Shown piece by piece: positions 37,879-46,778 of a DNA stretch of 64,000 nucleotides. The translations under genes and the position numbers were made by a program. How positions within the stretch are numbered: the first letter of the stretch is position 1; the number at the start of each line of letters is the position of its first letter. Below the pieces are notes generated by a model, which was given only the letters and a program-made list of their open reading frames with translations, was not told the origin of the DNA and ran no database searches. The DNA comes from an uncultured Acidimicrobiales bacterium (GTDB lineage: Bacteria; Actinomycetota; Acidimicrobiia; Acidimicrobiales; Bin134), in NCBI GenBank assembly GCA_951813325.1, contig OX638350.1, forward strand, positions 372,001 through 436,000, given 5' to 3'.

Positions 37879-39846
37879 ATGGATATAGAGAGCACTGACG
37901 GAGCACAGGCTGTCGGCTGGCACAAGATCCTTGAGCCCGGTGAACTGCCTGAGGGTCGGGTGCGCACCGTCACCGTGGATCGCCACAGCTTGGCCGTCTC
38001 CTGCTACCAGGGTGCTTTCGGCGCATTGGACAATCGCTGTCCTCATCAGGGCGGGCCGCTCGGGGAGGGATCGATTGAGAACGGCTGGTTGCGGTGTCCG
38101 TGGCACGGCTACGACTACAACCCCCTCGATGGCTCCCCCCCAGAGGGGTTCGACGACGCCCCGGCCTGCTACGAGGTGCAGGAGCGGGACGACGGTGTGT
38201 ATGTGGCGCTGCCCGCCGAGGCGGCTCGTAGGCGCACTGTGTCGGATGTGATGGTCGAGACCTTGGTGGGCTGGGGTGTGCGGGCCGTCTTTGGAATGGT
38301 TGGCCATTCCAACCTGGGGTTCGCCGACGCGCTGCGGGAAGCAGAGATGAGGGGCGACTTGCGCTTTTTCGGCGTCCGCCACGAGGGGGCGGCCTCATTC
38401 GCGGCTACCGCCTTCGGCAAACTCACTGGGGAGCTTGCCGCGTGCTTCGCCATCGCCGGGCCGGGGTCTACCAACCTGATGACTGGGCTGTACGACGCCA
38501 AGGTGGACCGAGCCCCGGTGCTGGCCCTATGCGGCCAGGTACCGTCGTCGGTTCGGGGTCGGGGCGCATTCCAAGATGTGGACTTGGAGGGTGCGTTTGC
38601 CGACGTGGCCGCCTACAGCCAGACCGTGTCGGCCCGGTCAGACCACGCCGAGCTCGCCAGCCTGGCCTGCAAGACCGCGCTGGTGCAGCGCGACGTGGCT
38701 ATTTTGGTGCTGCCCGACGAGGTGCAGGTGCAGCCTGCGGCTGACGGCGCTGTGCCCGGCCGCCCCGATGGGAGGCTGGTGCCCCCCGAGATGCCCCCGT
38801 CCCCCGAAGCGCTGGACGCCGCGGCGGTTCGCATCTCAGCGGCCAACCGACCGCTGTTCGTCCTGGGGGCGGGGGCCCGCTTCGACACGGCCGAAGTTGT
38901 GGGCCTGGCCGATCAGTTGGGTGCGCCAGTGGCCACAACGTTCAAGGCCAAGGGGCAGATCAGCGACCGCCATCCGCTGGGCTGCGGAGTGATGGGCCGA
39001 TCGGGGACGCCCATCGCCAGCTGGTTCATGAACGAGAGCGACTTGATCGTGGCCTTTGGGGCGTCGTTCTCCAACCACACCGGCATCGCCCCCTTCAAGC
39101 CCATCGTGCAGGTGGACTACGACCCGATGGCGCTGGGCCGGTTCCACCCGGTGGACGTGCCGGTGCTGGGCCATGTCGGCGTGACCGCCCGAGCGCTGGC
39201 CGAGCGACTGGCGGCTGGAGCCTCGTGCGGCGACCACCGGGCCGAGGTGGCCGAGCGGTGGGCCATCTGGAGGCGTGAGAAGGCGTCTCGGCTGGCCGAT
39301 GACCAGGGCCGGGGGGTCAACTCGGCCGCGGTGTTCGACTCGCTCAGCCGGCTGTGCCCACCCGATGCAGTGATCGCGGTAGACGTGGGCAACAACGCCT
39401 ATTCTTTCGGACGCTACTTCGAGACCCAGGCCCAGTCGGTGCTCATGTCGGGCTACCTGGGGTCGATCGGGTTCGGCTTCCCGGCGGCCATGGGTGCCTG
39501 GGCCGCAGTGGGGGACTGTCGACCCGTAGTCAGCGTCAGCGGCGACGGCGGGTTCGGCCAGTACGCCATGGAGATGACCACCGCGGTGAAGTACGGCATG
39601 GACATCACCCATGTGCTGCTGAACAACTCCCAGTTGGGCAAGATCTCCAAAGAGCAGCGGGCCGGCCACTGGGACGTGTGGCAGACCGCCCTCCACAACC
39701 CCGATTTCGCCGCCTACGCCAGCCTCTGCGGCGCCCTGGGCCTCCAAGTCACCGCCCCAGACCAACTGGACGACGCCCTCCAATCCGCCCTCTCCCACCC
39801 CGGCCCCGCCCTCGTCGAGATCATCTGCGACCCCGACCTGGTATAA
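37879..39846 (+). CDS. Rieske [2Fe-2S] domain fused to a thiamine-diphosphate enzyme
   Basis: 655 residues from ATG 37879. Residues 12-112 are a Rieske-type ferredoxin: C54-P-H56 and C73-PW-H76 give the CxH...CxxH cluster ligands. Residues about 118-655 are a complete ThDP enzyme of the acetolactate synthase/pyruvate oxidase family: catalytic-type Glu in VRHEGAASFAATAFG (about 169), IAGPGSTNLMTGLYDA, a central domain (FVLGAGARFD), and the ThDP-Mg motif GDGGFGQYAMEM...LLNNSQLG (about 555-585). The fusion implies electrons from ThDP-bound intermediates pass to the iron-sulfur centre, or that the Rieske domain docks a partner. The natural substrate (pyruvate or another 2-oxo acid) is unknown. 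It is divergent from a peroxiredoxin. Confidence 0.85.
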   Translation: MDIESTDGAQAVGWHKILEPGELPEGRVRTVTVDRHSLAVSCYQGAFGALDNRCPHQGGPLGEGSIENGWLRCPWHGYDYNPLDGSPPEGFDDAPACYEVQERDDGVYVALPAEAARRRTVSDVMVETLVGWGVRAVFGMVGHSNLGFADALREAEMRGDLRFFGVRHEGAASFAATAFGKLTGELAACFAIAGPGSTNLMTGLYDAKVDRAPVLALCGQVPSSVRGRGAFQDVDLEGAFADVAAYSQTVSARSDHAELASLACKTALVQRDVAILVLPDEVQVQPAADGAVPGRPDGRLVPPEMPPSPEALDAAAVRISAANRPLFVLGAGARFDTAEVVGLADQLGAPVATTFKAKGQISDRHPLGCGVMGRSGTPIASWFMNESDLIVAFGASFSNHTGIAPFKPIVQVDYDPMALGRFHPVDVPVLGHVGVTARALAERLAAGASCGDHRAEVAERWAIWRREKASRLADDQGRGVNSAAVFDSLSRLCPPDAVIAVDVGNNAYSFGRYFETQAQSVLMSGYLGSIGFGFPAAMGAWAAVGDCRPVVSVSGDGGFGQYAMEMTTAVKYGMDITHVLLNNSQLGKISKEQRAGHWDVWQTALHNPDFAAYASLCGALGLQVTAPDQLDDALQSALSHPGPALVEIICDPDLV

Positions 39847-39858
39847 CGGCCTTGCCTT

Positions 39859-40803
39859 CTACTCCTTGCTTTCTGAGGCATTCGGAGAGCTGAGGCGGCG
39901 AAGGAGGCGGCGGATGCGGCTGCCTTCTAGGTCGGCGGTGGTGTCCTCGGGAGTGCCGACGACGGTGTCCAGGGCTCTGTTGGGCTGATCATCCAACTCA
40001 AAGACCGATGTCGGGTCTTCTCTGACGACCAGTGGAGCTTCGAAATCGGGCTCGTCATCATCGGGCTCTTCGGTTTCGGTCAGAGCGCTTTCCAGTGCGG
40101 TGCGGATTTCCTCCAGCTCGAACTCGTCGGTGTTCATCACCGCCCGGAGGTTGCCCATCGGCTCTGGGGAGAATTGGCGCAATCGCTCGATCCATTCGTC
40201 CCGGTACTGCACGTAGATGAGGTGTTGGCGCCGGGCGGTCTCGTAGTCGCTCTTGATCACCGCGAACACCGCCGCCTCCCCGGCCACATGCATGGCGCTT
40301 AGCTCGGCTCGCATCACTGGGGAGGGATGGCTGGCGATTGCCTCCCGCATCTTCGGGGCCAGCGCTTCGTGCCCGGCCAAGAGCTCGTCGCGTTGCTTCA
40401 TGTCGATTTGGAGCCCCGAGGCGTTGATGTCGCTCAGCACTTTCTGGTGGTTTTCTATCCAGGCCGACACCGACTGGTCGTAGCGCCGGTGCCATTCGGC
40501 CAGGCCTTCGTGGTCGGGCCGGGAGATGTCCACCACTGGGGCGACTTCCCCGGTCGTATCTTCAACCAACTCCAGCTTCGGTCTGCTGTGTTCGCTGTCT
40601 GATTCGTCCTCCCCATCAGCCAATTCAGCCCCGCCATCGAACAGCGCAGGCCCATTGACAGACACCTCTTCAGCAGCCTCGGGAACCGGGCTGGGAATGA
40701 TGTCCCAAAGCGCCCGCTTCTTCCGGGTAGCCATGGCCACTATGCCGGCAAGCAGAGCGCAACCGAGGACGATGACAGCCGGAATCGCAAGTCCGGCGTT
40801 CAC
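39859..40803 (-). CDS. Membrane-anchored acidic protein of unknown function
   Basis: 314 residues from GTG 40803, which overlaps the stop of the zinc-ribbon gene (GTGA). One hydrophobic helix at residues 4-26 (AIPAVIVLGCALLAGIVAM) is followed by basic TRKKR, so the bulk is predicted to be cytoplasmic. The middle region (about 90-230) is helical and His/Glu-rich (EWHRRYDQSVSAWIENHQ, MRAELSAMHVAGEAAVFAVI); the ends are acidic and low-complexity. No enzymatic motif is recognised. Coupled translation with a zinc-ribbon protein suggests the two work together. It is convergent with the Rieske-ThDP gene, 12 bp apart. Confidence 0.65.
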   Translation of the reverse strand: MNAGLAIPAVIVLGCALLAGIVAMATRKKRALWDIIPSPVPEAAEEVSVNGPALFDGGAELADGEDESDSEHSRPKLELVEDTTGEVAPVVDISRPDHEGLAEWHRRYDQSVSAWIENHQKVLSDINASGLQIDMKQRDELLAGHEALAPKMREAIASHPSPVMRAELSAMHVAGEAAVFAVIKSDYETARRQHLIYVQYRDEWIERLRQFSPEPMGNLRAVMNTDEFELEEIRTALESALTETEEPDDDEPDFEAPLVVREDPTSVFELDDQPNRALDTVVGTPEDTTADLEGSRIRRLLRRLSSPNASESKE

Positions 40804-40997
40804 GACTCGCCAACCGTGCTGGCGGCCAGCACGCGCACAGTGGTAGTCGGGGCCGGCGTGGTGGCGGTGTGCTGGTGACAAGACCAGCAGCTGTCACGCG
40901 CCGTGCCCCACCAGGTGACGTCGCATAGCGGGCACCACATGGTGGCCTTGCGCCGCGCCTTCGGCGCGAAGAGCCATGCACGAGCCGGAACGGCCAT
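40800..40997 (-). CDS. Small zinc-ribbon protein
   Basis: 65 residues. CPLCDVTWWGTARDSCWSC gives two CxxC knuckles of a zinc ribbon after a basic N-terminus (FAPKARRKATMW), followed by a Thr/Pro/Ala-rich tail. ATG 40997 is preferred over GTG 41006, because TAGTGT lies 7 bases upstream of it. The stop overlaps the GTG of the membrane protein gene. The role is unknown; small zinc ribbons often mediate protein-protein contacts. Confidence 0.65.
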   Translation of the reverse strand: MAVPARAWLFAPKARRKATMWCPLCDVTWWGTARDSCWSCHQHTATTPAPTTTVRVLAASTVGES

Positions 40998-41004
40998 GCG
41001 GCCC

Positions 41005-41010
41005 ACACTA
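41005..41010 (-). promoter_or_regulatory. Candidate leaderless -10 box for the zinc-ribbon gene
   Basis: TAGTGT on the minus strand, 7 bases before ATG 40997. Confidence 0.35.
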
Positions 41011-41090
41011 GAAGCGCAGTTGGCCTGATATGTGGATATCAGCCGGGTAGGCCGACGATGGCCGAACGGCGTGTCAGGTTGGCAGATCAG

Positions 41091-41633
41091 TTACGGCGAG
41101 GGTTCTTCTTCGGGCGGGATGATGAGTTGTTGGCCAACCTGAATCAGGCTGGCCGCGGTGATGTCGTTTGCCTCGAGGATCTCGTCCAGTGCCTTGCCGT
41201 ACTGGAGAGCGATCTCCAGCAGGGTGTCGCCCTCCACCACGGTGTGCGTGCGCTCACCAGGCCGGACGGTGCCGTCGCTGTTGAGCACCACCGGCGCGTC
41301 CTGGGGAATCTCGATCTGCTGACCGATGGTCAAGACGTTGGGGTTCTCGAGCTCGTTGACGGCGTCGATCTCCTGCCAGGTGATGCCGAATTCGTCGGCG
41401 ATGCTGCCCAGCGTGTCACCTTCTCTCACCACATAGAAGAACGCCTCCGGTGTGGAGGTTGGCGTGGGGGTCGGGGGCGGCGTCGGAGCCGGGACCTCGA
41501 CGGTGGCAGTTGCCAGCTCATCGGCGTCCACGCCGATGGGGCGTTCTTCCGAAGTCGTCCCCCCTCCGCCGCCGCAGGCCGCGCCCACCAAAGCCAACAG
41601 CACCACCATCAACAACACACGTGCCCGGCGCAT
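41091..41633 (-). CDS. LysM-domain lipoprotein
   Basis: 180 residues. The signal peptide MRRARVLLMVVLLALVGAAC ends in a lipobox-like Cys (residue 20), followed by a Gly run and a Pro/Thr-rich linker (PTPPPTPTPTSTPE). Two LysM domains follow: FYVVREGDTLGSIADEFGI...VLTIGQQIEIP and HTVVEGDTLLEIALQYGKA...LIQVGQQLIIP. LysM binds N-acetylglucosamine of peptidoglycan, so this should be a surface lipoprotein tethered to the wall. ATG 41633 has a strong AAAGGAGGTG 5-6 bases upstream. The gene is divergent from the AcoX-like gene. No catalytic domain is attached. Confidence 0.85.
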   Translation of the reverse strand: MRRARVLLMVVLLALVGAACGGGGGTTSEERPIGVDADELATATVEVPAPTPPPTPTPTSTPEAFFYVVREGDTLGSIADEFGITWQEIDAVNELENPNVLTIGQQIEIPQDAPVVLNSDGTVRPGERTHTVVEGDTLLEIALQYGKALDEILEANDITAASLIQVGQQLIIPPEEEPSP

Positions 41634-41766
41634 GGCGGCACCTCCTTTACAGCCAGTGACCTTCAACATTACGCAAAACATCCTCAAACAAAAAAAAGGC
41701 GAACCCTGTCGTGCGCCGAGAAGTGCGACTGACCACTCGGCCAACCGATGCTGACAACATGGAGGA

Positions 41767-42801
41767 GTGTCCACTGTCGGCATTCTGGTGAACCCGCGCT
41801 CGGGCAGCGATGTGCGGCGTCTGCTCACCAGCGCGGGCTCGTCCACTATCGAGGACAAGATCAGCATTCTGCGCCGCGTGATCCACGGGGCAACCGAGTC
41901 GGGGGCCGAGCATCTGGTGTTGACCCGAGACCCGTTCTCCATTGCCCGACGGGCCACTGAGAACCTCCAGTTGCCCCTGAAGGTGGCGCTTCTTGACCTG
42001 CCATTGCATCACACCGAGCGGGATTCTGTGGATGCAGCCCAGGCGGTGCGGGACGCGGGGTGTGGCGCAGTGGTCAGCCTGGGTGGAGACGGCACCAATC
42101 GGGCGCTGGCGCTGGGGTGGCCCGACGCGCCGCTGATCCCGCTTTCTACCGGCACGAACAACGCCTTCCCCTTTCATGTGGAGCCCACCGTCGCCGGGAT
42201 GGCCGCCGGGCTCATCGCCACCGGGGCAGTGGACCTTCTCGCCCATTCGGCCCGGGCCAAGGTGGTGGCGGTGGAGGTACACGGCGGTGACTTGGATGCC
42301 CCCGGCCGCGCCACCCGCCAAGACACGGACTTGGCCCTGATCGATGCCATCGCGGTGGACGATCCCTACGTGGGCTCGCTCGAGCTGTTCGACCCCGAGA
42401 CCATCAAGATCGGCGTGTTCACCCGGGCGGACCCGGCCGCTATCGGCTTCAGCGGACTGGCTGGAACGGTACTGTCTTGCACTCCCGATGAGGAGCGCGG
42501 GGTGGTGCTGGAATTTGCGCCTCCCAGCCGAAACCCGGCCCGGATTGTGCGTGCTGCGTTGGCCCCGGGGTGGTTCGCGTCGGTTGGCTTGGCCCGAACC
42601 GACTACGTGGATTTGGAGACCCCTGTCGAAGTGGCCGGACCGTGCCTGTTGGCCTTCGACGGTGAGCGCAGCCGTCGCCTGCATCCCAGCCAAACCGCTT
42701 CATTACGGGTGGTGCGCCAAGGGCCTCGAGTGATCGACGTGGGCGCGGTCGTGCATTCGGGGGCTCGATCGGGCGCGTTTGATGAAGGCATGAGAGACTG
42801 A
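41767..42801 (+). CDS. NAD kinase/AcoX-like protein
   Basis: 344 residues. GILVNPRSGSDVRRL at the N-terminus and VVSLGGDGTNRALALGWPDAPLIPLSTGTNNAFP are the GGDGT and NxxxG motifs of the NAD kinase/diacylglycerol kinase fold. The remaining sequence resembles AcoX, an uncharacterised protein often linked with acetoin or 2-oxo-acid metabolism, rather than true NadK. GTG 41767 follows GGAGGA with no spacer; the CAACAT box 6 bases upstream may be a -10 of the leaderless type. The D-aminoacylase-like gene follows after 5 bp. Substrate unknown. Confidence 0.7.
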   Translation: MSTVGILVNPRSGSDVRRLLTSAGSSTIEDKISILRRVIHGATESGAEHLVLTRDPFSIARRATENLQLPLKVALLDLPLHHTERDSVDAAQAVRDAGCGAVVSLGGDGTNRALALGWPDAPLIPLSTGTNNAFPFHVEPTVAGMAAGLIATGAVDLLAHSARAKVVAVEVHGGDLDAPGRATRQDTDLALIDAIAVDDPYVGSLELFDPETIKIGVFTRADPAAIGFSGLAGTVLSCTPDEERGVVLEFAPPSRNPARIVRAALAPGWFASVGLARTDYVDLETPVEVAGPCLLAFDGERSRRLHPSQTASLRVVRQGPRVIDVGAVVHSGARSGAFDEGMRD

Positions 42802-42806
42802 GGCGC

Positions 42807-44474
42807 ATGAGTGCAGACATCGTCATTCGTGGGGGAACCGTGGTGGACGGCTCGGGAGGGCCGGGGCGGGAGGCCGATGTCGCCATCACCGGGGACCGCA
42901 TCAGCGAGATAGGCCCGGGGCTGTCGGGCAAGGTGGAGTTGGATGCCGGCGGCCACGTGGTGGCACCCGGCTTCATCGACATCCACACCCACTACGACGC
43001 CCAGGTGTTCTGGGATCCCATGCTCAGCCCGTCGTGCTACCACGGGGTTACCTCGGTGATCGCCGGCAACTGCGGTTTTTCCATCGCACCCACTCGGCCC
43101 AGCCATCAGGACCTCATCGCCCGCACGCTCGAGAACGTCGAGGACATGAATGTGGACAGTCTGGCCGAGGGCATCCCCTGGGACTTCGAGACATTCCCCG
43201 AGTACTTCGACTCCATCTCCCGCCGGGGCATCGCCCTCAACTTCGGGGCCTACATCGGCCACACCGCGCTCAGGCTCTTCGTGGTCGGCGACGAGGCCTA
43301 CGAGCGGGCCGCCACCGACGAGGAGGTGGCCCGCATGGTGGAGGTGGTGGCCGAGGCCATCGACGCCGGCGCGGCCGGGCTGGCCACCAGCTTCGCCATG
43401 ACCCACCGGGGGGCCGATGGCCTGCCCATACCCAGCCGCTTCTCCACTCGGGAGGAGTTCGAGGCGCTCATCGCGGTGCTCGGCCAGAAGCGCCGGGGCG
43501 TGGTGTCGGTGGCCCCCGGCGACCCGGTGGGCATCGACGACCTGTACAGCTTGCAGCCCCAGGTGGGTGTGCCGTTCACCTACGGCGCGCTGCTGACCTT
43601 TCCCAACGGCCACCACGAAAAGAGCGCGGCCCGCAATCGGGATGCGTGGGAAGAGGGGATCGAGGTTTGGCCCCAGGTCACCCCCCGCCCGCTCACCTTC
43701 CAGATGGTGATGGCCGACCCGTTCACCCTCAACGTGAACCCCGAGTTCGCCGCGCTGATGAGCGAGGACCAAGATGCCCGTCTCAAGGCTTATGACGATG
43801 AGGACTGGCGCAACCGGACGGCAGAGGCATTCGAGCACCAGAAGGCCATGCGGCCCCGGTGGGAGACGTTCCAGATCGCCGAGACGGCGTCCCGGCCCGA
43901 GTTGATCGGTCGACGGCTCACCGATATTGCTGCCGAACAGGGGGTGCGCCCTCTCGACGTGCTGCTCGACACCGCGGTAGCTGACAACCTGACCACCCGG
44001 ATCAGCTGCATCATCGCCAACGACGATCCCGAGGGTGTTGCCATGCTTCTGCGGCAAGACGGCTGCACGCTGGGCCTGTCCGACGCCGGCGCCCATGTGG
44101 GCCAGTTGTGCGATGCTCCCCAGGCCACTGATTTCTTGGGCAATTGGGTGCGCGACCGCGAGCTCATGCCGATGGAGAAGGCGGTGCGAAAACTCTCGGG
44201 AGTGCAGGCCGACCTGTTCAACCTGGTGGACCGGGGCTATCTGCGGGAGGGAGCGTTTGCCGACGTGGTGGTGTTCAACCCCGACACCGTGGCGCCGGGC
44301 CCGCTGCGCCGGATCCGAGATTTCCCGGCCAACGCCGAGCGGCTTACCGCCGACGCCTCCGAGGGTATTGCCCATGTGCTGGTGAACGGCGCCCCTATCC
44401 GCCGCGACGGCGAAATGGACCAGGCAGGCGTGGCCGCCCACCCCGGCGCCATCCTGCGCCCCTCTGCTCGCTAG
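42807..44474 (+). CDS. N-acyl-D-amino-acid deacylase-family amidohydrolase
   Basis: 555 residues, urease-superfamily amidohydrolase. It starts as the family does (DIVIRGGTVVDGSGGPGREADVAI in two short blocks), with the metal-binding HxH in GFIDIHTHYDAQVFWDP, then GNCGFSIAP (Cys used as a metal ligand in D-aminoacylases), SFAMTHRGADG, and the catalytic Asp in SDAGAHVGQL. The C-terminal DVVVFNPDTV strand closes the beta-sandwich. It hydrolyses N-acyl-D-amino acids, hydantoin-like rings or related amides; the exact substrate is not readable. It is the second gene after the AcoX-like gene. Confidence 0.85.
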   Translation: MSADIVIRGGTVVDGSGGPGREADVAITGDRISEIGPGLSGKVELDAGGHVVAPGFIDIHTHYDAQVFWDPMLSPSCYHGVTSVIAGNCGFSIAPTRPSHQDLIARTLENVEDMNVDSLAEGIPWDFETFPEYFDSISRRGIALNFGAYIGHTALRLFVVGDEAYERAATDEEVARMVEVVAEAIDAGAAGLATSFAMTHRGADGLPIPSRFSTREEFEALIAVLGQKRRGVVSVAPGDPVGIDDLYSLQPQVGVPFTYGALLTFPNGHHEKSAARNRDAWEEGIEVWPQVTPRPLTFQMVMADPFTLNVNPEFAALMSEDQDARLKAYDDEDWRNRTAEAFEHQKAMRPRWETFQIAETASRPELIGRRLTDIAAEQGVRPLDVLLDTAVADNLTTRISCIIANDDPEGVAMLLRQDGCTLGLSDAGAHVGQLCDAPQATDFLGNWVRDRELMPMEKAVRKLSGVQADLFNLVDRGYLREGAFADVVVFNPDTVAPGPLRRIRDFPANAERLTADASEGIAHVLVNGAPIRRDGEMDQAGVAAHPGAILRPSAR

Positions 44475-44606
44475 ACGGGGCAACCTCCATCGTTCACGGA
44501 AAATTCGCCAAAGTCCTCTGGCGCGCCTTCTTGGAGCGGGCCTATGCTGAGGCTGAACGCAAGAGCGACAGCGTGGTCGTTCCCACATGATGACGAGGAG
44601 ATCGCC

Positions 44607-45026
44607 ATGGGGGCTAGCACAGACTGGCGCATTGAGCTGAGCAGGGCAGGAGCAGGTCTGCAAGAGCTGCTGTCAGAGGGGATGCCCGCCGACAATCCCG
44701 ACGACTGGGTGCAGCGTCTCGAGGACAAGCTCGGTCAGCTCAGCCGGGCATTGACCGGTTTCTGCTCGGATTGCGATCTTGGGCTGTACGACGATTGCAT
44801 CGAGTTGGCGCCTCGGCTGGTTCCCCAGGTGAACAAGATCCGCTCCGAGCAGGTTCAGCTGCAAGCCTCGGTGCAACAGCAGATCCAGCGGCTGCATACC
44901 CAAGAGCCCGACCCCGGCCTGCACCGGTCGATGGCCGACATCGTCCATAAGGTGGACCAGCTCAATCACCACGCCGTCGACTTGGTGTACAGCGCCTATG
45001 ACACCGATCTGGGCGGACCAGGCTGA
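44607..45026 (+). CDS. Small helical protein of unknown function
   Basis: 139 residues from ATG 44607, which has GAGGAG about 6 bases upstream. Predicted helical, with Asp/Gln-rich stretches (WVQRLEDKLGQLSRALTG, LVPQVNKIRSEQVQLQASVQ, MADIVHKVDQLNHHAVDLVY) and two Cys (FCSDCDLGLYDDC contains three). No domain is recognised; a coiled, perhaps DNA-mimic or partner-binding role is only a guess. It is convergent with upp. The gap 44475-44606 after the amidohydrolase contains no other gene. Confidence 0.6.
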   Translation: MGASTDWRIELSRAGAGLQELLSEGMPADNPDDWVQRLEDKLGQLSRALTGFCSDCDLGLYDDCIELAPRLVPQVNKIRSEQVQLQASVQQQIQRLHTQEPDPGLHRSMADIVHKVDQLNHHAVDLVYSAYDTDLGGPG

Positions 45027-45047
45027 TCCCCGATCAGCAGGGAAGGC

Positions 45048-45671
45048 TCAGAGCTGTCCGAACTGGCGATCACCCGCGTCGCCTAGTCCGGGCAGGATAT
45101 AGGCCCGCTCATTTAGACCCTCGTCCAGCGCCGCGGCGAACAGACGCACGCCGGGGGCGGCAGCTTCGAGTGCTGCCACTCCTTCGGGGGCGGCCAGCAC
45201 ACACACTGCGGTGATCTGTCCGGCTTCAGCTGCGGCTATCCGTCCGCAGACATGGGCCAGCGACCCACCGGTGGCCAGCATCGGCTCCAAGACCAGCACG
45301 GCCTGACCTCCGAGGTCATCGGGCACGGTGTTGAGATAGGGCTCGGGTTGGAACGTCTCCTCGTTGCGGCGCACGCCAAGGAAGCCCACTGCGGCCTCCG
45401 GTAGCAGCTTGCGGGCCGCGTCCAGCATTCCCAGCCCGGCCCGCAGCACCGGCACAAGCAGCGGAGGATTGTCGATGCGCAGCCCGGAGGTGGGCGCCAG
45501 CGGTGTTTCGACTCCCACAGCGGTAGCGGGAAGATCCCGCAAGGCTTCGTAGACCAGCATTTGGCTCAGGTCATCGAGGGCGCGCCGGAACGCCGGTGAA
45601 GGGGTGTCGGCTCGGCGCAACTCGGTCAGACGAGCCTGCACCAACGGGTGATCGACGACCGCAACCTCCAT
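45048..45671 (-). CDS. upp: Uracil phosphoribosyltransferase
   Basis: 207 residues, full length. It converts uracil plus PRPP to UMP. Seen: [13 protein letters not shown] at the start, [18 protein letters not shown], the PRPP loop [16 protein letters not shown] (usually DPMLATGGS), and the uracil-binding C-terminus [21 protein letters not shown] lies 6 bases before ATG 45671 (GAGGCT in between), fitting the leaderless pattern. It adjoins deoC divergently, with deoxyribonucleoside catabolism on the other strand. Confidence 0.95.
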   Translation of the reverse strand: MEVAVVDHPLVQARLTELRRADTPSPAFRRALDDLSQMLVYEALRDLPATAVGVETPLAPTSGLRIDNPPLLVPVLRAGLGMLDAARKLLPEAAVGFLGVRRNEETFQPEPYLNTVPDDLGGQAVLVLEPMLATGGSLAHVCGRIAAAEAGQITAVCVLAAPEGVAALEAAAPGVRLFAAALDEGLNERAYILPGLGDAGDRQFGQL

Positions 45672-45677
45672 AGCCTC

Positions 45678-45683
45678 ACCTTA
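45678..45683 (-). promoter_or_regulatory. Candidate leaderless -10 box for upp
   Basis: TAAGGT on the minus strand, exactly 6 bases before ATG 45671. Confidence 0.4.
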
Positions 45684-45826
45684 GGCACCTTTGGAGGCAG
45701 CGCAAATCGGAGCGTTGTTCGATTGCCCAGCGTGTACATACGCTTATATGCCGGTTTTCCTGGAGCTTTGGCTTCATCCATCTCGGGACGCTCCAGCCCA
45801 GGTGCCCCGTTGTCGTTGCTCAGCCC

Positions 45827-45832
45827 TATCCT
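45827..45832 (+). promoter_or_regulatory. Candidate leaderless -10 box for deoC
   Basis: TATCCT, 7 bases before GTG 45840; no Shine-Dalgarno. The region 45684-45826 between upp and deoC contains no gene. Confidence 0.45.
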
Positions 45833-45839
45833 TTACCGG

Positions 45840-46778
45840 GTGAGCGATTTGCTGGCTGCCGAATCCCCGACCGGGGTTGCCGATGCCGTGGCCGGGGTGC
45901 GCATCACTCCCGTGGACGCGGTGGGGTTGGAACAGCGGGCCGCGGGGTTGTGCACCCGTTCGCTCAAGACCTCGTCGAAGGCGGCCGCCCTGGAATTGGC
46001 CATCCGGGTCATGGATCTCACCACCTTGGAGGGCGCCGACACCCCGGAGCGGGTCCAGGCCCTTTGCGCTCGGGCCCGCCGTCCCGACGCCGCCGACTGG
46101 TCGGTGCCGCCGGTGGCCGCCGTGTGCGTGTACCCCGAGCTCGTGCCGGTGGCCGCAGAGGCGCTGGCCGAGAGCCCGGTGGCGGTGGCCAGTGTGGCTG
46201 GGGGGTTTCCCGCCGGGCTGGCCCCTTGGGAAGTTCGCCTGGCCGAGATCGCTTGGGCGGTGGCCGCTGGGGCCGACGAGGTAGACATCGTGTTGAACCG
46301 CTCGGCGTTTCTGTCCGGGCGGTATCAGAAGGCCTATGACGAGATCGCCGCGGCCAAGCAAGCCTGCGGGTCGGCCCATCTCAAGGTGATCTTGGAGACC
46401 GGCGAATTGGGCGCCTACGACCAGATCAGGCGGGCGTCCATGCTGGCCATGGTGGCCGGGGCCGACTTCATCAAGACCTCCACCGGCAAGATCGGCACCT
46501 CGGCCACTCCGCCCATCGCCCTGTGCATGGCCGAGGCCATCCGGGACATGGCCGAGCAGACGGGCAGGGCCGTGGGGCTGAAGCTGGCCGGTGGCATTCG
46601 CACCGCCAAGCAGGCCTGGCACTACCTGGTGATCGTGGGCGAGACGCTGGGTCCGGAGTGGCTGACGCCAGAGCGATTCCGGCTGGGAGCGTCCAGCCTG
46701 CTCAATGATGTGCTCATGCAGCGGTCCAAGCTCGGCGACGGCTGCTACCAGCGGCGGGAGGACTTCAGCGTTGACTGA
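45840..46778 (+). CDS. deoC: Deoxyribose-phosphate aldolase
   Basis: 312 residues. It cleaves 2-deoxyribose-5-P to acetaldehyde and glyceraldehyde-3-P. Family blocks: MDLTTLEGADTPERVQALC, AAVCVYPELVPVA, VASVAGGFPAGL, ADEVDIVLNRSAFLSG, VILETGEL, the Schiff-base Lys in ADFIKTSTGK, and the second Lys in GLKLAGGIRT. The length is that of the eukaryotic/actinobacterial long form. GTG 45840 is chosen; longer frames upstream are unconvincing. The stop overlaps the next gene, an aldehyde dehydrogenase that can remove the acetaldehyde. Confidence 0.95.
   Translation: MSDLLAAESPTGVADAVAGVRITPVDAVGLEQRAAGLCTRSLKTSSKAAALELAIRVMDLTTLEGADTPERVQALCARARRPDAADWSVPPVAAVCVYPELVPVAAEALAESPVAVASVAGGFPAGLAPWEVRLAEIAWAVAAGADEVDIVLNRSAFLSGRYQKAYDEIAAAKQACGSAHLKVILETGELGAYDQIRRASMLAMVAGADFIKTSTGKIGTSATPPIALCMAEAIRDMAEQTGRAVGLKLAGGIRTAKQAWHYLVIVGETLGPEWLTPERFRLGASSLLNDVLMQRSKLGDGCYQRREDFSVD

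Noticed and set aside
42603..44663. 686-residue minus-strand frame
   Set aside because: It is entirely antisense to the amidohydrolase and AcoX-like genes, His/Gly-rich and without any domain; typical GC-driven shadow frame.
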